The notes below the pieces were generated by a model. The model was not told the DNA's origin and made no database searches. It worked only from the letters and a program-made list of their open reading frames with translations. A program made the translations under genes and the position numbers. A stretch of DNA of 64,000 nt from Halobacillus andaensis (GTDB lineage Bacteria > Bacillota > Bacilli > Bacillales > Halobacillaceae): NCBI RefSeq assembly GCF_014636475.1, contig NZ_BMEL01000005.1, positions 156,946 to 220,945 on the forward strand, written 5' to 3'. Every line of letters begins with the position of its first letter. Positions within the stretch are counted from its first letter, which is position 1. Of the stretch, positions 8,865 through 16,550 are shown piece by piece.

Positions 8865-9092
8865 TTACTCAGCGTAAAAAGCTAATTCTTCTTCAATTTT
8901 TACACGTATTTTATCAAGAGCTTCTTCTGGAGTATCAGCAAACACTCGCGTGCCGTTCACCATAGCGTATGGTTTGATAGCACATAACCCGCAAAAGGAG
9001 AGGCATTCGTTCATCAGTACGGCAACATCTGGATACTCCTCTTCTAAAATGGCCTCAATATCTAGTTCATTTATCAAATTTCCATCACACAC
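8865..9092 (-). CDS. DUF1450 (YuzB-like) protein, 5' end apparently frameshifted
   Basis: About 75 aa of a small DUF1450-type protein with the family's Cys motif CLSFCGLC and the segment PYAMVNG; the Cys pattern suggests a metal or Fe-S site. The annotated frame can start only at GTG 9092, which has no ribosome binding site. A good AAAGGAG (9123-9129 region) instead serves ATG 9112, and that frame stops at once (ATG GGG TAG). Adding one G to the G4 run (9107-9110) would join it to the in-frame upstream residues GVVVVE. So this is either a one-base deletion, a sequencing error, or a real GTG start. Confidence 0.75.
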   Translation of the reverse strand: MCDGNLINELDIEAILEEEYPDVAVLMNECLSFCGLCAIKPYAMVNGTRVFADTPEEALDKIRVKIEEELAFYAE

Positions 9093-9127
9093 TTCAACAA
9101 CAACTACCCCATGGTGTCATTACTCCT

Positions 9128-10078
9128 TTATTCCTCGTTGTTGGAAAGTCCTAAAATCTCACGTGCTTCTTCTTCGTCCTTTTGCATCTGTTCGACAAGC
9201 TCGTCTAATCCATTAAAATTTTCTTCCCCACGCATATAACGAAGGAATTTTACCGTTATGGTTCTATCATATAAGTCACCGGAGAAGTCCAGCAAATAAG
9301 CTTCTACTTTGTAAGACTCTCCATTTACTGTTGGACGATACCCAGCGCTGATTAACGTATAATAATACTCAGCAGCTGGGGCGGCATGTACTTTAACGAT
9401 TCCTAAATACACCCCAGGTTTAGGTCTTACATACTCTTCGATTTCCCCTACATTAAGAGTTGGAAACCCTAGCTGCCGTCCGAGCGCTTCCCCTTTTTCC
9501 ACTACTCCTGTCATTTCAAAAGGGCGATTCAGTAAAGACTGGACAACCTCCATCCTTCCTTCTGCCACATTTCGTCGTACCTCCGTACTGCTCACTTTCT
9601 TATGTTGAACGTTAATATGAGGTACGATAGAAACGGAAATTGAAAGCTCTTCGCAAAGCTGAGCTAATCCATTGGCATCCGCGTTACCGCCTTTACCGAA
9701 TCGAAACCCATCACCCACAACAACGCGGCTGACGTTTAACTGAGCGATGTGTTCGTGCACAAACTGTTCTGGTGTAATTTGGGCATATTCTTTAGTAAAA
9801 TTAATATGATAGTAACGATTTACACCTGCTTGTTCTAGTAAGTGAAGTTTATCCTGGTGGGAGGATAGAGCTCTCTTATAATCAAGGTCCCCTTTTAACA
9901 CCCATAACGGATGTTCAGAAAAGCCAAAGACTGCTATTTCTTCATTGCGCTGACGCCAAGCACTGGCTTCCTTTAAAAGCTGTTGATGCCCTAGATGAAG
10001 ACCATCGAATTTACCGATTAATAAAATCGTGTTTTTTTCATTTTTCGGTGGTAAAGCCGTCACCTCAATTGTTTCCAT
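9128..10078 (-). CDS. ribF: Bifunctional riboflavin kinase/FAD synthetase-like protein
   Basis: A 316-aa RibF/RibC-type protein that makes FMN from riboflavin and then FAD. The N-terminal nucleotidyltransferase domain shows IGKFDGLHLGHQQL and the GDGFRFGKGG loop, plus SSTEVR. The C-terminal flavokinase domain shows GRQLGFPTLNV, KPGVYLG and EAYLLDF. Length fits the family. The usual ribF of Bacillaceae lies beside truB and rpsO; that context is absent, so this may be a second copy like B. subtilis RibR. It is followed 16 bp downstream by the DUF1450 start region. Confidence 0.9.
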   Translation of the reverse strand: METIEVTALPPKNEKNTILLIGKFDGLHLGHQQLLKEASAWRQRNEEIAVFGFSEHPLWVLKGDLDYKRALSSHQDKLHLLEQAGVNRYYHINFTKEYAQITPEQFVHEHIAQLNVSRVVVGDGFRFGKGGNADANGLAQLCEELSISVSIVPHINVQHKKVSSTEVRRNVAEGRMEVVQSLLNRPFEMTGVVEKGEALGRQLGFPTLNVGEIEEYVRPKPGVYLGIVKVHAAPAAEYYYTLISAGYRPTVNGESYKVEAYLLDFSGDLYDRTITVKFLRYMRGEENFNGLDELVEQMQKDEEEAREILGLSNNEE

Positions 10079-10187
10079 AATTCTATCCTCCCCTATTTAC
10101 GTTCGCACTACTCTATTGCCATAGTATAACCAACGAAGACGGTACACAACTAATCTGCATTAATCTGCATAATGAAAGGGAGATCTT

Positions 10188-10727
10188 ATGATAGAGAAAG
10201 CGAAAGCCTTTGCAACAGAAGCTCATAAAGGACAAAAACGGAAAAGCTCAAATGAAGATTACATCGTTCATCCCATACGTGTAGCCTACACCTTACAACA
10301 AGCTGAGTGTTCAAAAGAACTGATTTGTGCAGGCTTTCTTCATGATGTCGTAGAAGACACTCCTTATGAATTAGAGGATATCGAAAAAGAATTCGGACCT
10401 GCTGTCACAGAACTCGTGGCCGCACACACCGAAGATAAAACAAAGTCTTGGCATGAACGCAAAGCCCACACCATCGAAGTCGTACGAACTGGAAATTTGG
10501 AAGTGAAATCCTTAATTGTGGCAGACAAATGGGACAATCTTCAGTCTATAGAAGAAGGACAGCATAAAATGGGCGAAGCGATTTGGTCTTACTTTAATTC
10601 CAGTTACGACCAACAGAAGTGGTATTACCAATCTGTAGCCAATAACATGTGGGTAGGTATTCCCGAAAAAGAGGCGCCTGAGTTCTTCCACTCCTATTCT
10701 AAAACCGTTCAGCGTTTCTTTACGTAA
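10188..10727 (+). CDS. HD-domain hydrolase, RelA/SpoT-hydrolase-like
   Basis: A 179-aa single HD domain. The metal-binding residues are in HPIRVAY, FLHDVVEDT (HD plus ED) and VADKWDNL. The HDVVEDT block is characteristic of the (p)ppGpp hydrolase half of RSH proteins and of Mesh1-type small hydrolases. No synthetase domain is present. A role in alarmone or nucleotide hydrolysis is an inference from family. ATG 10188 has AAAGGGAG upstream. It is a single gene followed directly by a palindromic repeat. Confidence 0.85.
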   Translation: MIEKAKAFATEAHKGQKRKSSNEDYIVHPIRVAYTLQQAECSKELICAGFLHDVVEDTPYELEDIEKEFGPAVTELVAAHTEDKTKSWHERKAHTIEVVRTGNLEVKSLIVADKWDNLQSIEEGQHKMGEAIWSYFNSSYDQQKWYYQSVANNMWVGIPEKEAPEFFHSYSKTVQRFFT

Positions 10728-10729
10728 AC

Positions 10730-11013
10730 GCTATTGTCGTTGGCGTGGAAAAGAGCAAGTGAAGGAACAGGCGCTGATAACGTCTGCCTTCCAGGACATG
10801 AAAAAGATTCTCCCTCATCTAGCAAGGGGGTGCGGGGTGAAGGAGAGTCTTTCTCTGTCTTAAAGAAATTCCAAGGAGCGAAGCCCTTCCACTCCTGCGG
10901 AAGAACGAGTGAGCCGAGATCCCCGAGCGTGGGTTTCGCGAGGAAGCTCGGGCGCTCGTCCTTGGAAAGGGAAGGGCTTTAGCTCCTGGCGGCATAAAAA
11001 AGCTTGTGGAAGC
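10730..11013 (+). repeat. Intergenic mosaic repeat, copy B
   Basis: GC-rich element starting three bases after the HD gene stop. It is the same family as 16001-16306 (inverted there) and 27549-27885. Shared landmarks are GGAACAGGCGCTGAT, TTCCACTCCTGCGGAAGAAC, GAGTGAGCCGAGATC, and GGAAGCTCGGGCGCTCGTCC, then a tail with AAAGCTTG. Internal complementarity (CCGAGCG...GCTCGG) predicts a long folded RNA. The open frame inside is not considered a gene. Confidence 0.8.
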
Positions 11014-11016
11014 TGG

Positions 11017-11053
11017 AAATAACCAGAAGCTGCAAACAACTTCTGGTTATTTT
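11017..11053 (-). terminator. Terminator overlapping the end of the minus-strand MurE-like gene
   Basis: AAATAACCAGAAG and CTTCTGGTTATTT make a 13-bp stem. It includes the end of the downstream gene and terminates minus-strand transcription. Confidence 0.75.
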
Positions 11054-12545
11054 AAGAGGATTGCAAGTAATGTTCTTGAATAATCTCCTCATCCGAATGC
11101 GGTACTTCTTTACCTTTTACAATTTGTGAATTATTGATACAACCGCTCGTTAGTAAAATAATATCGTCAGGTTGTCCAAGCATTAATGCTTTCCTCACGC
11201 CTTCTTCCCTCGTTAAAGCAGTGTGGATGTTCGGTGAATCAGGATTCGAAAAACCGCTCATTACCTGATCTACAATGAGCTGCGGATCGTGATAACCAGG
11301 GTGATCGACGGTTACAATAATTTCATCCGCTTTTCCTTCAATTATAGAAGCCATCTTTGGCATTTTTTTAAAATCACGAATCCCAATCCCTGCAATCATG
11401 ACAATTAAACGATTGTATTGCAGCTTTTTCACTTCTTCTACAAGTCGAGTCAGCGCCACAGGCGTGTGAGCATAATCTAAAATGACTTTTGAATGATTTG
11501 GAGCTTGTATCACTTGGAATCGACCTTCAGGGCTTTGAAGATGAGTTAACGCATTCAAAATTTGATTCATTTGATAACCTAGCAACAAAGCAGTGCCAAT
11601 AGCTGATAGGACATTTGCTATGTTATACGTACCATAAACAGGGGCATACACAGAGTATTCTTTACCTAAGTATGTTAGATAAAACCGAGATCCGTCTTCT
11701 GCGACCGATAACTGTCTGACTGTTAAGTCGGCTCGAGTATCTTCATGTAAACTGTACGTAAGTCTAGGTCCCTCAAAACGGGCGAGAATATCTTCTCCCA
11801 TCCCTTCATCATCTATATTAATAACGGCGCATTTCGCTTGTTCAAACAATTTAAGCTTACAAGCTTTGTAATGCTCTAATGTATGGTGGTATTCTAAATG
11901 CTCTTCAGAAAAGTTCGTATGAATGGCTACATCGAACAGAATGCCTTCTACACGCTTCTGATCCAGGGCAATCGAGGAAACCTCCATAGAAGCAGCTGTG
12001 TCACCCGCTTTATCAAATTCATCGAAGATATGATGGAGATCTACTGCCTCGGGGGTAGTCGGCGTGCTTTTTTTGTAGCGCATCTTTTCACGTGAATTCC
12101 ATATTCCGGTTGTTCCTATTAATCCGGTAGGCATGCCTAGCAAATTTAATAAAGAACGAACGTAAGCAGACACTGTAGTCTTTCCATTTGTCCCCGTTAC
12201 TCCTATCGTTTTTAGCTTTTCATTTACATCGTTATAATAAAATTTAGCAAGGAAAGCCATAGCCTTTCTTACATCTTTAACTACAATAAATGAACAGAAC
12301 GGGTAACAAAGACTCAGCTTCTGTAAATGCGCTTGATTATCACCTACTACGGCTACGGCTCCGTTTTGAATAGCTTCTTCTATAAATCGATGGCCATCCT
12401 CGTTTTCTCCTCTGATGCTAAAGAAAACAGACCCTTTACTAACGTATTTCGAATGAAATACAAGGCTGGTAACGAACTGTCTCTCTGGTCCAAACACGTT
12501 CTCTACTTCAACCTCGTTTAATTGATGAAATGGTATAGTTTTCAT
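11052..12545 (-). CDS. MurE-like amide ligase, paralogue 1
   Basis: A 497-aa Mur ligase of the MurE type: ATP loop VTGTNGKTT near residue 115, TTP and MEVSS in the UDP-MurNAc-peptide site, NFSEEHLEYH, and YAHTP plus a C-terminal domain. In ordinary MurE the amino-acid-selecting motif is DNPR (for meso-DAP) or a variant such as DNPA (for Lys). Here it reads DHPGYHDP, and the later GKGHE block is replaced by SGCINNSQ. The added residue is therefore likely not meso-DAP, or the enzyme acts on something else. It is divergent from paralogue 2 and outside any dcw cluster. Confidence 0.85.
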   Translation of the reverse strand: MKTIPFHQLNEVEVENVFGPERQFVTSLVFHSKYVSKGSVFFSIRGENEDGHRFIEEAIQNGAVAVVGDNQAHLQKLSLCYPFCSFIVVKDVRKAMAFLAKFYYNDVNEKLKTIGVTGTNGKTTVSAYVRSLLNLLGMPTGLIGTTGIWNSREKMRYKKSTPTTPEAVDLHHIFDEFDKAGDTAASMEVSSIALDQKRVEGILFDVAIHTNFSEEHLEYHHTLEHYKACKLKLFEQAKCAVINIDDEGMGEDILARFEGPRLTYSLHEDTRADLTVRQLSVAEDGSRFYLTYLGKEYSVYAPVYGTYNIANVLSAIGTALLLGYQMNQILNALTHLQSPEGRFQVIQAPNHSKVILDYAHTPVALTRLVEEVKKLQYNRLIVMIAGIGIRDFKKMPKMASIIEGKADEIIVTVDHPGYHDPQLIVDQVMSGFSNPDSPNIHTALTREEGVRKALMLGQPDDIILLTSGCINNSQIVKGKEVPHSDEEIIQEHYLQSS

Positions 12546-12785
12546 ATCTCTTCCCCACTCACATTCTTAATTTGTACATCGTCTCTTTACTCATTATTTT
12601 TGTTTTTTTACGTTTTGCTATTTATTATAGACAGTAGAAATACTTTTAAGTAATCCACTTTTTACCGGAGGCTGCCATGAATCAATTGAATCATTTTCAC
12701 TCAAAATTAGCGTGTAGCCTATAAAAGTTTGATAAAATTATTCTGAACTTACTTAACCCTCAAAAAAAGGCGTGAACATAAACTC

Positions 12786-14243
12786 ATGGAACTACAACAA
12801 CTATTAGATCACTTATTGTTCGAATGCCAACATTCTTTAACTAATATATCCATCAATGGAGTAACCGATTCTTCGTCAGATATTAAACCCGGCTTCATTT
12901 TTGTAGCTATTAAAGGTTATCAAACGGATGGGCACGACTATATAGATGATGCACTCTCCAAAGGTGCCGCAGCGATTATAGGAGAAAAAGATGGAATAGT
13001 TACATCTATTCCTTATATTAAAGTAGAAAATAGTAAAAAGGCGCTGGGAATCGTTTCCGCTGCTTACTACCAGTATCCTTCCCAAAACAAGATTATGATT
13101 GGAATTACAGGAACAAATGGAAAAACGACAACCAGCTACATGGTGAAGCATATTCTCGAAGATATTGGTTATTCTTGTTCCCTCATCGGTACCATTCAAA
13201 ACATTGTAAACGGGGAACAAACGGCGACTCAGAACACTACACCAAATGCATTAAAAATAAATCAATTACTATCTAAAAGTAACGATGACATTATTATTAT
13301 GGAAGCATCCTCTCAAGGATTAGCTGAATACCGATTAGAAGGCATAGAATTTGATATTTGCTTGTTTACGAACCTCTCTCATGAACACTTAAACTACCAT
13401 GGCTCACTTGAACAGTACTTTGAAGCCAAAGCACTGCTCTTTTCTAAGTTAAAGAAAGGGGGAACCGCGGTTATAAACGCGGACGACTATTATGGCGAAA
13501 AACTTCTCCACCGCTTGCAAGCTCAAGGAGTCTCTACCCTTACGTTCGGTGAGACTGCGGATGCTAATGTTCAAATGAAAGATTTAAAACTGTCCTATCC
13601 ATACTCGGTGCGGTTAAAAGATGGCATTCGTTCGTATGAAGTTACGTCCCCTATTCCTGGATATCACAATTTATTTAACGTAACTATCGCCTATGCTTGC
13701 GCTAAAGTCCTGCGTGATTCTCCAGTTGAAATTAAAGAAGCTATTGAATGCTTTCCGGGAGTTGAAGGCAGATTTAACATGGTTACATTTCCAAATGGGG
13801 CAGTAGTGGTCATTGATCATGCTCATACCCCGGATGCCGTGTTGAACTGCTTACAAACCTCGTTTGAATCTAAAAACGGTAAACTCTATCATGTTTTTGG
13901 ATTTAAAGGAGATAAAGATACAGAAAAAAGAAAAGAAATGGTGAAAATCAGCGCTGAAATCAGTGACCACTATATCCTTACCTTAGATAATTTAAATAGT
14001 GTTCCTAGAGATGAGATGGTCCAAACACTAAAGGAATTGCATAAGGAGTTTGGCAACGAGAAAGGTGAAATCATCCCAGACCGAACACTTGCGATTGAAA
14101 AAGCGTTGTCCATGAGTAAAGAGGGGGATTGGATCGTGGTTTCAGGCAAGGGACACCAAGCCTATCAGCACACCTATCACTACCCTTCGCATTCCGATAA
14201 AGAGACCGTCCTGTTTTTTAAAGAGAAAACACCTGAAAAATAA
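12786..14243 (+). CDS. MurE-like amide ligase, paralogue 2
   Basis: A 485-aa MurE-type ligase with GITGTNGKTTTS near residue 108, NTTPNA, MEASSQGL, NLSHEHLNYH, DHAHTPDA and a conserved SGKGHQAYQ. The amino-acid-selecting DNPR motif is replaced by LDNLNSVPRDE, two residues longer. Catalytic parts look intact, so it should be active with an unusual substrate. It starts at ATG 12786 about 240 bp from the divergent paralogue 1, with a shared control region in which no clear operator was seen. It is not preceded by other cell-wall genes. Confidence 0.85.
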   Translation: MELQQLLDHLLFECQHSLTNISINGVTDSSSDIKPGFIFVAIKGYQTDGHDYIDDALSKGAAAIIGEKDGIVTSIPYIKVENSKKALGIVSAAYYQYPSQNKIMIGITGTNGKTTTSYMVKHILEDIGYSCSLIGTIQNIVNGEQTATQNTTPNALKINQLLSKSNDDIIIMEASSQGLAEYRLEGIEFDICLFTNLSHEHLNYHGSLEQYFEAKALLFSKLKKGGTAVINADDYYGEKLLHRLQAQGVSTLTFGETADANVQMKDLKLSYPYSVRLKDGIRSYEVTSPIPGYHNLFNVTIAYACAKVLRDSPVEIKEAIECFPGVEGRFNMVTFPNGAVVVIDHAHTPDAVLNCLQTSFESKNGKLYHVFGFKGDKDTEKRKEMVKISAEISDHYILTLDNLNSVPRDEMVQTLKELHKEFGNEKGEIIPDRTLAIEKALSMSKEGDWIVVSGKGHQAYQHTYHYPSHSDKETVLFFKEKTPEK

Positions 14244-14313
14244 TACGTTTGATCCTTTGAACTCGAGGGAAATAAATAGAGAGAAATCAAACCTATTCAG
14301 GAGGTCTGTTTTT

Positions 14314-14976
14314 ATGTCTAAGAACGTATTAATGGTCGTAACAAATCATGAAAAAATAAATGAAGATACACCAACTGGAATTTGGTTATCCGAATTTGGT
14401 GAAGCGTATAATGAATTTAAACAACATGGCTATGAAATTACAGTAGCTAGTCCACAAGGCGGACAAGCTCCTGTAGATCCTAACAGCGTAAGTGAAGATG
14501 AACCAGCAGAAATTCTAGGTACGAAAGTATATTTAGAAAACACAGTTCCAATTGACTCAGTTTCAGCAGATTCATTTGACGCTATTTTCCTTCCAGGTGG
14601 TCACGGGACGATGTTTGATTTTCCCGATAATGAAAAATTGCAGCAGCTGCTTCGTGAATTTTATGAATCCGATAAAGTGGTTGCAGCGGTCTGTCACGGA
14701 CCAGCTGGTCTAGTGGGAGCTACTCTTTCAAATGGAGAGCCTCTGGTAAAAGGTAAACGAGTAAACGCTTTTACAGATGCTGAAGAAGCAGACACTACTC
14801 TAGATAAGCATATGCCTTTCTTATTAGAAAGCAAACTTAGTGAGCTAGGGGCGACCTTCCATTCAGGTCCAAATTGGTCTGAACACGTAGAAGTAGATGG
14901 GCACTTAATCACTGGACAAAATCCGCAATCTACACTGGCTGTTTCTAAAGAATTCGTTAAAAAACTCAATCAATAA
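14314..14976 (+). CDS. DJ-1/PfpI-superfamily protein (Hsp31-like glyoxalase/chaperone)
   Basis: A 220-aa class I glutamine-amidotransferase-like domain of the DJ-1/PfpI group. The nucleophile elbow AAVCHGPAGL places the reactive Cys at about residue 127 with His next to it; PTGIWLSEFGE supplies the conserved Glu region and LPGGHG the loop. Relatives act as glyoxalase III or holdase chaperones against methylglyoxal stress. The start at 14314 follows CAGGAGG; an open frame from 14257 has no such site. It lies 70 bp after the MurE-like gene and ends at a strong terminator. Confidence 0.92.
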   Translation: MSKNVLMVVTNHEKINEDTPTGIWLSEFGEAYNEFKQHGYEITVASPQGGQAPVDPNSVSEDEPAEILGTKVYLENTVPIDSVSADSFDAIFLPGGHGTMFDFPDNEKLQQLLREFYESDKVVAAVCHGPAGLVGATLSNGEPLVKGKRVNAFTDAEEADTTLDKHMPFLLESKLSELGATFHSGPNWSEHVEVDGHLITGQNPQSTLAVSKEFVKKLNQ

Positions 14977-14982
14977 ACCGTC

Positions 14983-15015
14983 ATCCGGTGCGATTTTCGC
15001 ACCGGATTTATTTTT
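14983..15015 (+). terminator. Terminator after the DJ-1 gene
   Basis: ATCCGGTGCG-N5-CGCACCGGAT with a T-rich tail. Confidence 0.88.
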
Positions 15016-15130
15016 GTATCATTCGTCTTCATTTGAAAGACAAGTCACTTCTGTTAATATTATTTTATAAAAGTTTTTAACAAAGAGGAGAACATTATCT
15101 TTATCTTTGTAGTTAGGAGAAAAAGGTATC

Positions 15131-15982
15131 ATGATTCAGTTACCGAACGACCCAGAATACTATTCTGTTGAAGAAGCGGCAGACGAACTATTATTGCAAG
15201 TCAGCGAATTTATCGGAGTGAATACTGTTTACATTGCAAAAAAAGAAGAGAACTATATGCAAGTCCTCGATTCCTATAATGAAAATGAGCATATCGTTGA
15301 CTCAGATTTACAAGTTAATTATGCAGATTCATACTGTCAATTTGTGATGGACTCAACCGATTCTCACTTTAAAACCTTCAACTTAACAACCGAAGAAGCT
15401 ACCACACATATGCAACTAGCTAAAGAGATCGGAGCTAAAGCTTTTATGGGAGTTAAACTGTATGGTAAGGATAATGAAGAGTTTGGGACTTTGTGTGTAA
15501 TGGACCTTAACGAGAAAAAGTTTACAGAAAGAGAACTTTCTTTTTTGCAGTCAGTCGGCAAAGTTTTTAATTTTATTATTAACCTTGATGAAACTAAACA
15601 GCAGATCGATCTTCTTTCCACACCGATTGTCCCTGTAACGGAGGGTGTTGTTGTTTTACCTCTTGTAGGGATAATGAACGAGGAGCGTTCCTCCCGTCTT
15701 TTAGAGAATATACTTCACCATGCGCACCAAGAGGATTTGGATTACTTCATTATGGATTTATCTGGCCTTATTACCTTTAATAATTTATTCACCAATCATT
15801 TAATTCATATTATTGACGCTCTCGAATTAATGGGAATCACTCCTGTGGTTATAGGTGTACGCCCTGACATGGCAATGGCTCAAGTGAACCAAGGGACTTA
15901 CTTTAACAAAATAAAGGTGGCTGCCAGTCTCGAGCAGGCATTAAAGCAAATCGGTTTTTCACTCATAAAAAATGAAGCATAG
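15131..15982 (+). CDS. GAF-STAS protein (RsbR-like)
   Basis: A 283-aa protein with an N-terminal GAF-type sensor (about residues 15-155, ending LGTLCVMDLNEKKFTERE-like) and a C-terminal STAS domain (about 165-280) resembling RsbR and YtvA stressosome proteins. STAS marks are LSTPIVPV, VVVLPLVG and the DLSG turn. In RsbR a phosphorylated Thr follows this turn (DITG type); here the sequence is DLSGLITFN, so phosphorylation there is uncertain. It may feed signals into sigma-B control, by inference. The stop codon lies within a hairpin arm. Confidence 0.85.
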   Translation: MIQLPNDPEYYSVEEAADELLLQVSEFIGVNTVYIAKKEENYMQVLDSYNENEHIVDSDLQVNYADSYCQFVMDSTDSHFKTFNLTTEEATTHMQLAKEIGAKAFMGVKLYGKDNEEFGTLCVMDLNEKKFTERELSFLQSVGKVFNFIINLDETKQQIDLLSTPIVPVTEGVVVLPLVGIMNEERSSRLLENILHHAHQEDLDYFIMDLSGLITFNNLFTNHLIHIIDALELMGITPVVIGVRPDMAMAQVNQGTYFNKIKVAASLEQALKQIGFSLIKNEA

Positions 15983-16000
15983 CGTTGAAGCTATGCTTCA
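15973..16000. repeat. Hairpin TGAAGCATAGC/GCTATGCTTCA, left copy
   Basis: A perfect 11-bp inverted repeat with a 6-nt loop overlapping the stop codon of the GAF-STAS gene. A near-identical hairpin occurs at 16527-16550, so the pair brackets the repeat-filled gap. It may act as a terminator although no T run follows. Confidence 0.8.
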
Positions 16001-16306
16001 CAGCTTGTGGAGAAACCCCGTTTTCCGCAAGCTTTTTTCTGCCGCCAGGAGCGATGGCCCCTTCCCTTTCCGCGGACGAGCGCCCGAGCTTCCTCGCGAA
16101 ATCCACGCTCGGCGATCTCGGCTCACTCGTTCTTCCGCAGGAGTGGAAGGGGCCTCGCTCCTTGGAATTTCTTTAAGACATAAAAAGAGTCTCCTTCACC
16201 TCGCTCACCATTGCTAGAGGGAGAAAAATCTTTTTCATGTTTTAGCAGGCAGCCATCATCAGCCCCTGTTCCTTCGCTTGCTCTTTTTCACAAAAACGAC
16301 AATAGC
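16001..16306 (-). repeat. Intergenic mosaic repeat, copy C (inverted)
   Basis: Reverse complement of the element at 10730-11013. The same blocks occur in opposite order, including GCGCCCGAGCTTCCTCGCG, GATCTCGGCTCACTCG and CTCCTGCGGAAGAA reversed. Open frames at 15972-16217 and 15985-16176 fall within it and are not supported as genes. Confidence 0.8.
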
Positions 16307-16350
16307 AAAGGCCGTCCAGTTCTTTTGAAACTGATCTATTTCGAAAAAGG

Positions 16351-16467
16351 GTTTTAGGAAACGGCGAGACTCCTGCGGGAAATGTGAATAAGGTGTGACC
16401 CCGGAGGGCTGATAAAGCCCGAGGAGGCACACCATTCGCCCGCGGAAAGGGAGTTGTTTCCTAAAAC
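16351..16467. repeat. Palindromic repeat with GTTTTAGGAAAC ends
   Basis: A 117-bp element with perfect 12-bp terminal inverted repeats (16351-16362 and 16456-16467). Its interior carries GAGACTCCTGCGGGA and CCCGCGGAAAG blocks, a pattern I recognise from intergenic repeats in many Bacillaceae. It sits beside copy C, so this gap holds two different repeats. Minus-strand frames through it are not genes. Confidence 0.8.
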
Positions 16468-16526
16468 ACTTTACTCTCTCTAACGCAAGGAATTTTACAC
16501 TCTTCAAGCTTTCTCTACAAACTGCG

Positions 16527-16550
16527 AGGCATAGCGTTAAGCTATGCTTC
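16527..16550. repeat. Hairpin GCATAGC/GCTATGC, right copy
   Basis: GGCATAGC-GTTAA-GCTATGCTTC, close to the hairpin at 15973-16000. On the minus strand it starts at the stop of the oxidase gene. Confidence 0.75.

Noticed and set aside
10734..10982. 82-aa plus-strand frame after the HD gene
   Set aside because: Inside mosaic repeat copy B; other copies lack this frame.
12677..12724. 15-codon frame with GGAGG before the MurE-like gene
   Set aside because: Possible leader peptide, but too short and without supporting attenuator structure; noted only as an observation in the control region.
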